A stretch of DNA of 64,000 bases from Roseibium porphyridii (GTDB taxonomy: Bacteria; Pseudomonadota; Alphaproteobacteria; Rhizobiales; Stappiaceae). Position 1 is the first letter of the stretch. Every line of letters begins with the position of its first letter. The notes beneath the pieces were generated by a model. It was not told the DNA's origin, ran no database searches, and saw only the letters and a program-made list of their open reading frames with translations. Position numbers and translations under genes: made by a program. Positions 26,301 to 35,412 of this stretch are shown piece by piece. The stretch spans positions 786,001 to 850,000 of the forward strand of contig NZ_CP120863.1 of the NCBI RefSeq assembly GCF_026191725.2, in the 5' to 3' direction.

Positions 26301-26331
26301 GGTCGCCGCCCGATATGGGCGGCGACCTTTT
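26301..26331 (+). terminator. Rho-independent terminator after the VWA gene
   Basis: An 11-base perfect stem, GGTCGCCGCCC against GGGCGGCGACC, with a five-base loop GATAT, followed by TTTT. It lies 20 bases after the stop codon. Confidence 0.92.
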
Positions 26332-26518
26332 CGTTTGTCTGTCGCAACCATGCTGAGACGGTTGGGCTGACTTGCGGCAATCAGATTGTGCTGAATTTCG
26401 GTACCGGACGCGTGTCCACAGCGCGTGTGTCGAGGCCAAAAAATCTTTCACTTTGACCAGATTTAGATCCTGAAACGACCGATTCCAGGTCAGAGGGAGC
26501 ACAATTTCTCGTTTAGAA

Positions 26519-26530
26519 TGAATGCATTCA
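26519..26530. promoter_or_regulatory. Second palindrome upstream of rbsB
   Basis: TGAATGCATTCA is a perfect 12-base palindrome centred 18 bases before the LacI-type palindrome at 26536-26549. It may be a second regulator site or chance. Confidence 0.35.
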
Positions 26531-26535
26531 AAAAA

Positions 26536-26549
26536 ATGAAACGTTTCAT
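26536..26549. promoter_or_regulatory. LacI-family operator upstream of the ribose operon
   Basis: ATGAAACGTTTCAT is a perfect 14-base palindrome with the central CG typical of LacI-family sites. It directly abuts a TTGACG candidate -35 box at 26551-26556, about 95 bases before rbsB. The LacI-type regulator gene at the end of the operon is the natural ligand-responsive repressor. The rest of 26332-26643 holds no gene. Confidence 0.7.
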
Positions 26550-26643
26550 ATTGACGAATCCCAAGTCCCGTGTTTTGCTTAATTGGCCAGTTCACCTCAG
26601 CAGCCCGATGTGAATGGGCATTACCTTTTTTGGGAGGAAAATC

Positions 26644-27564
26644 ATGAAGTTATTGAAAATCGCTGCCGCGGCAGCGACCGGTCTCGCTTTGCTTGCTGGA
26701 ACCGCTCAAGCTGATGACAAGCCGGTTGTAGGCCTCATCATGAAGTCTCTTGCCAACGAGTTTTTTCAAAACATGATGGCGGGCGCTCAGGCTCATGAGG
26801 AAAAGCGCGGCGACTACAAATTGCTGGCCGTCGGTATGCAGAACGAGACGGACTTTGAATCTCAGATCAATGCCGTCGAAAACTTCATCACCCAAGGTGT
26901 TGATGCAATCGTGGTAGCCCCTGCAGATTCCCGCGCAATGGTTCGCCCTTTGAAGAAGGCGATGGAAGCCGGCATTGTTGTCGTCAACTTCGACGTGGCC
27001 CTGGATACAGAGGCCAAGAAACAACAAAACGTTGAACTGGCTTTTGTCGGGCCGGACAACCGCGGTGGGGCCAAGCTGGCTGGCGATGCGCTGGGCAAGA
27101 AACTTGGTGCCGGCGGCAAGGTTGTCATCATCGAAGGAAATCCCGGCGCGGACAACGCAAACGAAAGACGTCTCGGTTTTGAAGACTCCGTGGCCGAGTT
27201 CGAACTTGATCTGCTCGACAGCCGCACGGCCCATTGGGAGACAGAGGAAGCAAATTCCGTATTCTCCAACATGCTGACGGCGCATCCGGACATTCAAGGC
27301 GTTATGGCGGCGAACGATTCCATGGCCATCGGTGTGGTCAAGGCATTGGAAAGCGCTGGGCGTGACGACATTGTCGTGGTCGGCTTCGACAACATTCCCG
27401 CTGTGGGTCCGATGATCTCAGATGGTCGCATGCTTGCAACCGTCGACCAGTTCGGCACGGACATGGCGGCGAATTCCATCGACCTCGCTCTCGAAGTGGT
27501 CAAGGGCGGACCTCAGCTTGAAGGCTGGGTAAAGACCCCGATCGAATTGGTGACTGCGAACTAA
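26644..27564 (+). CDS. rbsB: Ribose-type ABC transporter periplasmic binding protein
   Basis: A 306-residue periplasmic sugar-binding protein. A signal peptide at residues 1-23 ends AQA. The periplasmic-binding fold begins KPVVGLIMKSLANEFFQNMM. GVDAIVVAPADS, VVNFDVALD, IIEGNPGADNANERRLGF and MAANDSMAIGVVKAL are typical of the RbsB group. GGGAGGAAA lies just before the ATG. First gene of rbsBACDK. Ribose is inferred from the complete operon with RbsD and RbsK, and a related pentose cannot be excluded. Confidence 0.92.
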   Translation: MKLLKIAAAAATGLALLAGTAQADDKPVVGLIMKSLANEFFQNMMAGAQAHEEKRGDYKLLAVGMQNETDFESQINAVENFITQGVDAIVVAPADSRAMVRPLKKAMEAGIVVVNFDVALDTEAKKQQNVELAFVGPDNRGGAKLAGDALGKKLGAGGKVVIIEGNPGADNANERRLGFEDSVAEFELDLLDSRTAHWETEEANSVFSNMLTAHPDIQGVMAANDSMAIGVVKALESAGRDDIVVVGFDNIPAVGPMISDGRMLATVDQFGTDMAANSIDLALEVVKGGPQLEGWVKTPIELVTAN

Positions 27565-27577
27565 GCGATCACCATGC

Positions 27578-27615
27578 GCCCCCGCTTGGTCAGCCTTAAG
27601 GCGGGGGCGGCCCTT
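27578..27615 (+). terminator. Intercistronic hairpin between rbsB and rbsA
   Basis: An eight-base GC stem, GCCCCCGC against GCGGGGGC (27578-27585 and 27601-27608), is followed by CCC and TTTTT. A terminator-like hairpin after the binding-protein gene commonly causes partial termination or protects the upstream mRNA, giving more binding protein than ATPase and permease. Confidence 0.75.
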
Positions 27616-27643
27616 TTTCCAAAGCAAGTTGACTGGACACACT

Positions 27644-29212
27644 ATGGCAGCCGTATCGCTTGCAGCCGTGCCCGATCCGGCCGAGACCCCTGCATTTCTG
27701 TCCGTGGACGGATTGAAGAAACACTTTGGTGGGGTCAAGGCGCTTGATGGGGTCAGTTTTTCGCTCCTTAAGGGTGAAGTGCATGCCCTGGTTGGCGAAA
27801 ACGGGGCCGGCAAATCCACACTCATCAAAATTCTGTCCGGAGTCTTCCCTTACGATTCCGGCAGCATCTCCCTCGCGGGAGAGGATTACCGACCCGCCAA
27901 TCCGCACGTCGCAAAGGAACTTGGAGTTCAGGTGGTTCATCAGGAGTTCAATCTTCTGGATCATTTGAGCATTGCCGAGAACATTTCCGTCGAGCGTATG
28001 CCGACGACCCGTTTTGGCCTTCTGGACAAGCAGGAGATGAACCGGCGCGCACGACTGGCGCTAGATGCCATCGGGCTCACGGATGTCGACGTGAAGGCGC
28101 CAGTCAGTTCTCTTGGCATCGCCCACCGGCAGCTCGTTGAAATTTCGAGAGCGTTGCAATGCCAAAGCCGGATTCTGATCCTCGATGAGCCGACCGCGAC
28201 ACTGACCGAACGGGAAACCAAACGTCTGTTCGACATCATTGCATCAATCAAGGCTGAAGGCGTCACGGTTGTTTTCGTGTCTCATCACCTTGACGAGGTT
28301 TTCGCGATTTGTGACCGGGTCACGGTCTTCAGAAACGGCGTCTCCATCGGGACGGATCGCATTGCGGACACGACGCCCGACGGCGTGGTGCAGAAAATGG
28401 TTGGCCGGCAACTGGCTACGACCGCGAACGAGGCGGACCCAGATCGCGTGCCAGGAGAGCTTGCACTCAGCCTTGATGAATTTTGCACGCAGGCGAACCC
28501 GAAGGAAACAGGGGTCTCGTTCGATCTCAGATACGGCGAAATAGTCGGTATTGCAGGACTTGTCGGTGCTGGCAGGACCGAAATTCTCAGAGGCATTTTC
28601 GGCGTTGATCCGATCCGATCCGGTCGCCTGTTTCAGGCTGGCAAAGAAGTGCATTTCAGCGGCCCGCGCGACGCGATTGCCGCCGGTATCGGTTTTGTCA
28701 CCGAGGATCGAAAGGATGAAGGTCTGATCCTGGATATGCCAATCGCGGCCAACATATCGCTCGCCAATATGCATGCCGTCTCCAGATCCGGCTTGTTGCA
28801 GTTTTCTGAGGAGAACAGGCGCTCCCGCGATGGAGGCGCGAAGCTGAAGCTCAAATACGGAAGGATTTCCGACGCGGTTTCAAGTCTTTCAGGCGGCAAT
28901 CAGCAAAAGGTCGTTCTTGCCAAGTGGCTCGCGCGCAATCCGAAGGTGCTTTTGCTGGACGAACCGACCCGCGGTGTCGATGTCGGTGCCAAGGCCGAGA
29001 TCTACGCAATTTTGAAGGAGTTGGCACGAGAAGGCGTCGCATTGCTTGTGGTGTCGTCTGAGATGCCAGAGCTGATGACGCTTGCTGACCGGATACTCGT
29101 TCTTGCCGAACATGAAATCCAGGGAGAGCTGACGCGTCCCGAATTCTCGGAAGAAAACATCCTGAAACTGGCTTATGGCCAGGCCCGGCAGGCCGGAGGA
29201 CAGAAGCAATGA
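27644..29212 (+). CDS. rbsA: Ribose-type ABC transporter ATP-binding protein (two ATPase domains)
   Basis: A 522-residue double ATPase powering sugar import. The first domain has Walker A GENGAGKST near residue 48 and Walker B ILILDEPTATL. The second has the degenerate P-loop GLVGAGRTE, the signature SLSGGNQQKV and VLLLDEPTRGVDVGAK, as in RbsA/MglA/XylG. The start is taken as ATG 27644. A TTG at 27629 is possible. It ends in an ATGA overlap with the permease gene. Confidence 0.92.
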   Translation: MAAVSLAAVPDPAETPAFLSVDGLKKHFGGVKALDGVSFSLLKGEVHALVGENGAGKSTLIKILSGVFPYDSGSISLAGEDYRPANPHVAKELGVQVVHQEFNLLDHLSIAENISVERMPTTRFGLLDKQEMNRRARLALDAIGLTDVDVKAPVSSLGIAHRQLVEISRALQCQSRILILDEPTATLTERETKRLFDIIASIKAEGVTVVFVSHHLDEVFAICDRVTVFRNGVSIGTDRIADTTPDGVVQKMVGRQLATTANEADPDRVPGELALSLDEFCTQANPKETGVSFDLRYGEIVGIAGLVGAGRTEILRGIFGVDPIRSGRLFQAGKEVHFSGPRDAIAAGIGFVTEDRKDEGLILDMPIAANISLANMHAVSRSGLLQFSEENRRSRDGGAKLKLKYGRISDAVSSLSGGNQQKVVLAKWLARNPKVLLLDEPTRGVDVGAKAEIYAILKELAREGVALLVVSSEMPELMTLADRILVLAEHEIQGELTRPEFSEENILKLAYGQARQAGGQKQ

Positions 29213-30207
29213 CAACGCAGACCCTTTCAGAAACCATGCCAAAAACCACCAGATTTTCCGTGCGCACCGTTCTGCAGAACGCGGGCATCGGTCTCGCGCT
29301 GCTTGCGCTCATCCTTTTCTTTTCGGTGTTCACGGAACACTTTCTGACACCGAACAACATCACCAACATTCTGACCCAGATTACCATCAACCTGGTGCTC
29401 GCCGTTGGCATGACCTTTGTCATCCTCATTGGCGGGATCGATCTTTCGGTCGGATCGGTGATGGCGTTTGCGGCGGTTGTCGCCGGCAAAGCGATCACAT
29501 TGCCGGGCTTTGGTCCCACAGAGGCGATTGCGCTGGCCATCGTCGCGGCGACATTGACCGGTGTCGCCTGCGGGATGATCAATGGTGTCATCAGCGCCTA
29601 TTGGGCCTTGCCGTCCTTCATAATCACTTTGGGCATGCTCAACATTGCACGCGGAGCGGCGCTGCAGGTCTCCGATGCCCAGACCATCTATTCGTTTCCC
29701 TATGCCTTCGAGGAATTCGGTTCTGCCATGATCTATGGCGTTCCCGTGGTGTTTCTGGTCGCGCTTTTCCTGGTTCTTGTTGCCTGGTTCGTGCTGAACT
29801 TCACTGTGTTTGGGCGACTTCTTTATGGCATCGGCAACAATGAAGAGGCTGTCCGTCTCGCCGGGCACTCGGTCTATTGGTACAAGGTTGCGGCCTTTAC
29901 CATCTGCGGCTTTACCGCCGGAATTGCCGCGATCGTCTATATGGCCCGCCTGAATATTTCCAGCCCGATTGCCGGTATCGGTTTTGAACTCAACGCAATC
30001 GCCGCCGTCATCATCGGAGGCACAAGCCTCAGCGGAGGGCGCGGTTCGGTCATCGGTACGCTGCTGGGGGCCTTTATCATAGGCGTCTTGGCCAACGGAC
30101 TGATCCTGATCGGATTGTCGGATTTCATGCGCCAGATGATTACAGGTGTTGTCATCATCGTCGCCGTCATTCTCGACTATTACCGTGCAAAGTACACGTC
30201 GAAATGA
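29209..30207 (+). CDS. rbsC: Ribose-type ABC transporter permease
   Basis: A 332-residue polytopic inner-membrane protein of the BPD_transp_2 family. Hydrophobic helices run from residue 27 to the end. ILIGGIDLSVGSVMAFAAV and FELNAIAAVIIGGTSLSGGRGS are family hallmarks, the latter being the ATPase-contact region. It overlaps rbsA and rbsD by four bases at each end, so the three are translationally coupled. Confidence 0.93.
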   Translation: MTTQTLSETMPKTTRFSVRTVLQNAGIGLALLALILFFSVFTEHFLTPNNITNILTQITINLVLAVGMTFVILIGGIDLSVGSVMAFAAVVAGKAITLPGFGPTEAIALAIVAATLTGVACGMINGVISAYWALPSFIITLGMLNIARGAALQVSDAQTIYSFPYAFEEFGSAMIYGVPVVFLVALFLVLVAWFVLNFTVFGRLLYGIGNNEEAVRLAGHSVYWYKVAAFTICGFTAGIAAIVYMARLNISSPIAGIGFELNAIAAVIIGGTSLSGGRGSVIGTLLGAFIIGVLANGLILIGLSDFMRQMITGVVIIVAVILDYYRAKYTSK

Positions 30208-30614
30208 AGCGGACGGCCCTCCTGAACCGGCACTTGAGCGAACTGGTCGCTTCGCTCGGCCACCTGGACGCAATCATCGTCGCCGACGCAGGCCTTCCTG
30301 TTCCTCAAGGTGTCAGGGTCATCGACCTTGCCGTAAGCGAAGGTGTTCCAGGCTTTCAGGACCTCCTTAAAGCGTTGCGCGCCGAACTTGTGATCGAAAG
30401 TGCCATATGGGCGGAAGAAACATCGGATGAGATGTCCGCCCTCATGCAAGAGGAAATCGATCAGTGGTCTTTGGAGACTGAGCAAAACGTCACGACTTCG
30501 CGCGTGTCTCATGCAGAGCTGAAGCGCAAGTCGGGCCAGGTCCGTGCGATCATCCGCACCGGTGAATTTACACCTTACGCCAACATACTCCTGATAAGCG
30601 GGGTCCCGTTTTGA
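30204..30614 (+). CDS. rbsD: D-ribose pyranase
   Basis: A 136-residue cytoplasmic mutarotase converting beta-pyranose ribose toward the furanose used by ribokinase. Family features: ALLNRHLSELVASLGHLD with the catalytic His, IIVADAGLPVP, VRVIDLAVSEGVP, and the C-terminal GQVRAIIRTGEFTPYANILL with the conserved Tyr. Normal length. It overlaps rbsC by four bases and rbsK by four bases (TTGA). Confidence 0.94.
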   Translation: MKRTALLNRHLSELVASLGHLDAIIVADAGLPVPQGVRVIDLAVSEGVPGFQDLLKALRAELVIESAIWAEETSDEMSALMQEEIDQWSLETEQNVTTSRVSHAELKRKSGQVRAIIRTGEFTPYANILLISGVPF

Positions 30615-31537
30615 AACCTGTAGCAGTTGTCGGCAGCGTCAATATCGATCTGGTCAGCTATCTTGATCGCTGGCCGGACGTCGGTGAAACCGTTGCGGTT
30701 CGCGAAACGACGTCCTCTCTTGGCGGTAAAGGTGCCAATCAGGCCGTGGCCTCCGCGCGGCTTGGTGCCGACGTCACTCTTGTCGGGGCGATAGGCGGCG
30801 ATGGTTTCGGCCAGGATGCCAAATCGCAGCTTGATCGATCGGGTGTTCGCTCTCGCTTGAGTGAGATCCCCAACGTCTCGACCGGTCTTGCGTTTATCGA
30901 TGTCGGGCCGGACGGCAACAACATGATCCGTCTTTCCGGTGGCGCAAATCGATCCGTTTCTGCAGCGCAAGTGTCGCTTCATGCAGAAGCCATCCGAACG
31001 AGTGGCGTGCTGTTGCTGCAAAACGAAATCGGATTACCGGCGTCCCTGGAGGCAGCACGTATTGCCCGCGACGCAGGATCTCTTGTGATCATGGATCCGG
31101 CACCCGCCCCGGACCCCACCTGGAAACAGGATGTATTCACCTCGTTCGACGTTCTGACGCCGAATGCGCATGAAGCCGGAATGCTGCTGGGCGCGCAGCC
31201 GGCGACGCTCGAAGATGGTGAAAGAGCCGCCTCGTTGCTCGTGGAAATGGGATTGCGTGGTGCCATTGTGACGATGGGCAGTCTTGGGGTTGCCTGGTCA
31301 TTCGATGGCACTCTGGGGTCGCTGCCCTCGTTCAAGGTGAAAAGCATTGATACGGTTGCGGCCGGCGACTGTTTCAACGGGGCACTTGCAACCTGCTTGG
31401 CGGAGGGGGCATCCATGCGCGATGCGATTGCCTTTGCATTACGCGCGGCTGCAATCGCGACGACGCGCAAGGGAGCCTCGGTTTCACTTCCGACCCGCCT
31501 GGAACTGGAGAATTTCCGCAACCCGGTCTTCGCCTGA
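30611..31537 (+). CDS. rbsK: Ribokinase
   Basis: A 308-residue PfkB-family kinase making ribose 5-phosphate. VVGSVNIDLVSYLDRWP and LGGKGANQAVASARLGA bind the sugar. DVLTPNAHEAGMLLG is the NxxE region. TVAAGDCFNGALATCLAEG carries the catalytic Asp, with AAGD in place of the usual GAGD. The TTG start is embedded in the rbsD stop. It completes uptake, anomer conversion and phosphorylation within one operon. Confidence 0.93.
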   Translation: MKPVAVVGSVNIDLVSYLDRWPDVGETVAVRETTSSLGGKGANQAVASARLGADVTLVGAIGGDGFGQDAKSQLDRSGVRSRLSEIPNVSTGLAFIDVGPDGNNMIRLSGGANRSVSAAQVSLHAEAIRTSGVLLLQNEIGLPASLEAARIARDAGSLVIMDPAPAPDPTWKQDVFTSFDVLTPNAHEAGMLLGAQPATLEDGERAASLLVEMGLRGAIVTMGSLGVAWSFDGTLGSLPSFKVKSIDTVAAGDCFNGALATCLAEGASMRDAIAFALRAAAIATTRKGASVSLPTRLELENFRNPVFA

Positions 31538-31610
31538 ATTTAAGGCGGTGCTTGATTGGCAGGCTCAGGAATGCTTCAAGGAAAGAAGGGGTTAAGGAGT
31601 GCTGCGGGAA

Positions 31611-32606
31611 ATGCCAACGATCAAAGACGTCGCCAGGAAGGCCGGGGTGTCCGTTGGTACTGTTTCGCGTGTTTTGGCCAAGAACGAGACTGTTAAGCAC
31701 CCGCTCAAGCTGAAGGTGCAGGCGGCGATGAAGGAGCTTGACTACAAGCCCAATCTCGCTGCACGCGCGCTGCGCACCAACAGTATCGATGTCATTGGCC
31801 TTGTCGTGCCCGACATCACCAATCCGTTTTTTGCCCAACTCGCCAAGAATATCGAAATGGAGGCGGCCAAACGCAGCCACTCCGTGATGGTTGCCAACTC
31901 GCATGACGATGCCGATACGGAAAAGACGCAGATTGCGGCACTTCTCGACCGAGCCGTTTGCGGTGTCATCGTCGTTGCAACAGCGGATGGGCGGAGTCTT
32001 GACGCGACCGATGTGCCAATTGTGTCACTGGACCGACGTTTCGGGGAGTTTCCGCTGATCGCCACGGATCACTTCGACGGATCTCAAAAAATCGCAGATC
32101 ATCTTCATGCGCTTGGTCACAGAAGAATTGCCTATATCGCCGGTCCTTTGAGCATGGACGTTGCCCGGAGCAGACGAGAGGGCTTCGTCAGCCGTATCAA
32201 AGCTCTTTCAAGCGCCGAGGATCCGATAGAGCTGACGATTTTCGAGGGGCAGTTCGACTATGATTCAGGGGAAGAGCTTGGCCGAGAAATTCTCAATCAG
32301 GCTGGGGTTAATGACCGGCCGACCGCCATTGCCGCAGCCAGCGATCAGCAGGCCATCGGAGTACTTCGGTGCGCGCGGGATTTGAAGCTAGATGTGCCGG
32401 CAGATCTGTCGGTGGCCGGCTTCGATGATATCACTTTGGCTTCGTTGGTGGTTCCTCGCCTGACGACCCTTCGCCAGCCGATTGAAGCTCTCGCTGTGTC
32501 AGCTGTTGAACAGATCTTTCAGTCAAAGGCTTCACTGAAAGACATGGCGATTGCGGGCGATATCGTCGAACGGGAATCAACCGGGCCGAACCCTGTCGGA
32601 ACCTGA
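31611..32606 (+). CDS. LacI-family transcriptional regulator of the ribose operon
   Basis: A 331-residue regulator. The N-terminal helix-turn-helix is IKDVARKAGVSVGTVSRVLA and the hinge NLAARALRTNSIDVIGLVVPD. A periplasmic-binding-like sensor domain follows (RRIAYIAGPLSMDVARSRREGF, AIAAASDQQAIGVL, VAGFDDITLASLVVPRLTT). The ATG at 31611 gives the canonical start MPTIKDVA. A GTG at 31599 with GAAGGGG upstream is possible. It is likely the repressor acting on the palindrome at 26536-26549, released by ribose. It follows rbsK by 70 bases. Confidence 0.9.
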   Translation: MPTIKDVARKAGVSVGTVSRVLAKNETVKHPLKLKVQAAMKELDYKPNLAARALRTNSIDVIGLVVPDITNPFFAQLAKNIEMEAAKRSHSVMVANSHDDADTEKTQIAALLDRAVCGVIVVATADGRSLDATDVPIVSLDRRFGEFPLIATDHFDGSQKIADHLHALGHRRIAYIAGPLSMDVARSRREGFVSRIKALSSAEDPIELTIFEGQFDYDSGEELGREILNQAGVNDRPTAIAAASDQQAIGVLRCARDLKLDVPADLSVAGFDDITLASLVVPRLTTLRQPIEALAVSAVEQIFQSKASLKDMAIAGDIVERESTGPNPVGT

Positions 32607-32629
32607 GATCAGCTCTTTTCGTTCAAGTC

Positions 32630-33523
32630 TCAGCTTGCAAACAACAACCCACTTCCTGCAATCACCAGCCCGGCCCCAACCCAGGCGCCAAGCGCAGGGG
32701 CTTCCTTGGTTCGCCACCACATCATTGGCAGCAGGAGCGCGGGTGTTGTCGCCGACAGTGTTGCAATGATGCCGACGTCTCCTCCCGAGAGCGCAAACAG
32801 AATGAGCGTCATGCCGACACCCATGCCGAGGAAACCGGAAAGAGCGACCACGCTGACCACTGGAAACGTGAACCTTCCGGCAGGCTTTACCCAGGAAAAG
32901 GGCAGTCTGGACAAAAGAACCAGGCCAAGCGCCGCCGTCCCAACCCGGAGACTGGATGCTGCCACTGGGTCAACACCTGCTTCCATGATCGGGCGAGCGA
33001 TCAAAGAGCCGATCGATTGTGAAAGAGCGGCGACCAAACCGCGCAAAACCCCGATCCAGAGAGGTCCTTTGATGCTCTCCCATTTGTGCAGCTGCGATTT
33101 TCTCTTGCCGAAGCGGATGGCCAACAGGACACCCAGGAAAATCAACCCGATCCCAGATATCTGAAGAATGGTGAGGTCCTCGTTCAGTAGCAGCCAGCCA
33201 AGTATGGCCGACATGGGAGCGTTCAGGGAAAACAGCATGGCTGTCCGGCGTGGCCCCATCCGGTTGAGTGTCAGGAAAAGAGCGGTATCGCCCATGAAGA
33301 TCCCGACAAATCCGGACAGGACAAGTGGCAATAGATGGTCGTTGCCAATGGAACCCCAGCCATTTGTCAGCGCGACCCAAAGGCACAACATGATGGTGAC
33401 GAGCACCATGCGCGTTGTGTTGAAGGCGATGGCGCCGAGATGTTGGGCCGGGGCTGCCGATAGAAGCCCGGTCAGAGCCCAGAGCGCGGCAGCGCCAAGG
33501 GCGGCGGCTTCGTAAATATACAT
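32630..33523 (-). CDS. EamA/DMT-family transporter
   Basis: A 297-residue membrane protein with ten hydrophobic segments in two EamA repeats. Conserved turns include GFVGIFMGDTALFLTLNRMGPRRTA, which marks the end of helix 3-4 in the first half, and the FLGMGVGMTLILFALSGGDVG counterpart. These exporters handle metabolites or amino acids and the substrate is unknown. Its stop converges with the LacI-type gene. Its start lies three bases from the TenA-like gene stop, so those two form an operon. Confidence 0.88.
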   Translation of the reverse strand: MYIYEAAALGAAALWALTGLLSAAPAQHLGAIAFNTTRMVLVTIMLCLWVALTNGWGSIGNDHLLPLVLSGFVGIFMGDTALFLTLNRMGPRRTAMLFSLNAPMSAILGWLLLNEDLTILQISGIGLIFLGVLLAIRFGKRKSQLHKWESIKGPLWIGVLRGLVAALSQSIGSLIARPIMEAGVDPVAASSLRVGTAALGLVLLSRLPFSWVKPAGRFTFPVVSVVALSGFLGMGVGMTLILFALSGGDVGIIATLSATTPALLLPMMWWRTKEAPALGAWVGAGLVIAGSGLLFAS

Positions 33524-33526
33524 TGG

Positions 33527-34267
33527 TCAGGACTGCCGGAATTCTTCCGGAAGGTCCGGTGTCTTGCCGGTCCAGGCCGCCTCGAAGAACGCGAATTCAA
33601 GTGCGCTCATGTGCCGAAACAGGCGTGAGACACGGTCCTGATCGTCTGGAGAAAGCGTCGGACCAATCCCGTTCATTTCCTCAATGATCCAGTTCACGAA
33701 GGCTTCAAAACCCGGTACGGCGTGCAGGTCTATCCATTCCGCGAGATAAAATGCTTCTGGTTTCGGCTTCTGCGCTTCGCGGCGACCCCAGGTGAGATAA
33801 CACCATTCAGCGCACAAAAGGCAGGCAAGTCCGTCCGGATAGGATCCTTTGCCAGCCGATGAAACCAGCAGGTCGGCGAAAGCTCTTGTGGTTGGCCCCT
33901 GTGCTGCGGTTTCATAAGTTGATGCGGGCACTCCGAGTGCTTCGAAAGACCTAAGGAAATAGTCGTTTTCTTCCGAGGTCAGCAAAGCCAGAAACGCGGA
34001 AAGTTGCGTCTTGGACTGCATGCGCGGTGCTTTGGCAACCAGATAGCCGAGCGTTGAGGCCAGATCCGTAACGAAGGTATAGTCCTCAATCAGGTAGCGC
34101 GTGTAAGCCTCATCAGGCATTGAGCCGTCACCGATCGCTCGGGTGAACGGATGCTCGGTGGCCGCTGACCAAAATGGCTCCGCCCGGGCAACCAGCCAGT
34201 CCGAAAAAGCGGCGTTTGGATGCGCAGACTGAAACTGCGGGAAAGACCCGTCATACGGCGTGGGCAT
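33527..34267 (-). CDS. TenA-family protein (thiaminase II-like)
   Basis: A 246-residue all-helical protein of the TenA superfamily. FSDWLVARAEPFWSAATEHPFTRAI, YLIEDYTFVTDLASTLGYLVAKAP, SEENDYFLRSFEALGV and CLLCAEWCYLTWGRR correspond to the substrate pocket. The Cys-rich helix is where TenA enzymes place their catalytic Cys, but alignment of that Cys by eye is ambiguous. TenA proteins salvage thiamine pyrimidines. No TPP riboswitch was found upstream and no thiamine gene is adjacent, so the reaction is uncertain. It is co-oriented with the EamA gene. Confidence 0.82.
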   Translation of the reverse strand: MPTPYDGSFPQFQSAHPNAAFSDWLVARAEPFWSAATEHPFTRAIGDGSMPDEAYTRYLIEDYTFVTDLASTLGYLVAKAPRMQSKTQLSAFLALLTSEENDYFLRSFEALGVPASTYETAAQGPTTRAFADLLVSSAGKGSYPDGLACLLCAEWCYLTWGRREAQKPKPEAFYLAEWIDLHAVPGFEAFVNWIIEEMNGIGPTLSPDDQDRVSRLFRHMSALEFAFFEAAWTGKTPDLPEEFRQS

Positions 34268-34305
34268 TGCTGCACCATGCTCCCTTTTGCGTCGGGAAAC
34301 TGAAT

Positions 34306-34331
34306 GAAAACGGGCGCTCGAAAGCGCCCGT
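34306..34331 (-). terminator. Rho-independent terminator after asd
   Basis: ACGGGCGCT and AGCGCCCGT form a perfect nine-base stem with a four-base loop. On the minus strand it is followed by TTTT. It lies ten bases after the asd stop and separates asd from the TenA-like gene. Confidence 0.88.
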
Positions 34332-34341
34332 CAAGACAACA

Positions 34342-35376
34342 TCAGGCCGCGGCCTTCTTGGGTGTAATGAGCCCGCGGTTGACCAGCACTTCAGCGATCT
34401 GGATCGTGTTGAGCGCAGCGCCCTTTCGCAGATTGTCGGAGACAACCCACAGGTTCAGGCCATTTTCGACGGTTGCATCTTCACGGATACGGGAAATGTA
34501 TGTCGCGTCTTCGCCAGCGGCCTCATAAGGCGTCATGTAGCCACCGTCTTCGTGCTTGTCGATGACGAGGCAGCCAGGGGCTTCGCGCAAAATGTTGCGA
34601 GCTTCCTCTGCCGTGATCTCGTTTTCGAACTCAATGTTGACGGCTTCCGAATGGCCGATGAAGACAGGAACACGGACGGCTGTGCAGGTGACCTTGATGG
34701 CCGGATCCAGCATCTTTTTGGTCTCGGCCAACACCTTCCATTCTTCCTTGGTGTAACCGTCTTCCATGAAGACGTCACAATGGGGAATGACGTTGAAGGC
34801 AATCCGCTTCGGATATTTGTTCGGTTCGATCGGATCGTTCACGAACACTGCGCGGGTCTGGTTGAAAAGTTCTTCCATGGCTTCCTTGCCAGTGCCGGAA
34901 ACGGCCTGGTAGGTCGACACGACGATGCGCTTGATCTTTGCGTGATCATGCAATGGCTTCAGGGCCACGACCAATTGCGCGGTAGAGCAATTGGGGTTTG
35001 CAATGATGTTCTTCTTGGTGAAGCCGGCGACAGCATCGGCATTCACTTCAGGAACGATCAGCGGAACTTCCGCGTCGTAGCGCCAGGCTGAGGAGTTGTC
35101 GATGACAACACAGCCCTTGGCTGCAATTTTTGGAGCCCATTCCTTGGAAACACTTCCGCCCGCGGACATCAGGCAGATGTCGGTATCGGAAAAGTCGTAG
35201 TTTTCCATGGCCTGAACTTTCAGCGTTTTGTCGCCGAAAGAAACTTCCGTGCCCTGGGAGCGGCGTGAGGCAAGCGCCACGACGTCGTCTGCCGGAAATC
35301 CACGCTCGTCCAGAATGTCCAGCAGTTCACGGCCAACATTGCCGGTAGCGCCTGCAATTGCGATCTTAAAACCCAT
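34342..35376 (-). CDS. asd: Aspartate-semialdehyde dehydrogenase
   Basis: A 344-residue NADPH enzyme reducing aspartyl phosphate to aspartate semialdehyde, the branch precursor of lysine/diaminopimelate, threonine and methionine. IAGATGNVGRELLDIL binds the nucleotide. SAGGSVSKEWAPK and the catalytic Cys in NPNCSTAQL (near residue 132) are diagnostic. GHSEAVNIEFE and the late helix with His complete the active site. Normal length. It has its own terminator. A 45-codon Thr/Lys-ended open frame and a foldable leader lie upstream, suggesting attenuation control. Confidence 0.96.
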   Translation of the reverse strand: MGFKIAIAGATGNVGRELLDILDERGFPADDVVALASRRSQGTEVSFGDKTLKVQAMENYDFSDTDICLMSAGGSVSKEWAPKIAAKGCVVIDNSSAWRYDAEVPLIVPEVNADAVAGFTKKNIIANPNCSTAQLVVALKPLHDHAKIKRIVVSTYQAVSGTGKEAMEELFNQTRAVFVNDPIEPNKYPKRIAFNVIPHCDVFMEDGYTKEEWKVLAETKKMLDPAIKVTCTAVRVPVFIGHSEAVNIEFENEITAEEARNILREAPGCLVIDKHEDGGYMTPYEAAGEDATYISRIREDATVENGLNLWVVSDNLRKGAALNTIQIAEVLVNRGLITPKKAAA

Positions 35377-35412
35377 TTTCGACTTGTCCTTGTCCGTCTC
35401 CCCGCTTCACCG

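Noticed and set aside
29227..30273. Minus-strand frame of 348 codons opposite rbsC
   Set aside because: It is antisense to a permease with clear family motifs. The product is Asp/Arg/His-rich, typical of a shadow.
33527..34330. TPP riboswitch upstream of the TenA-like gene
   Set aside because: Only 74 bases separate it from asd, and they are occupied by the asd terminator. No thi-box core (CUGAGA/ACCUGA) was seen.
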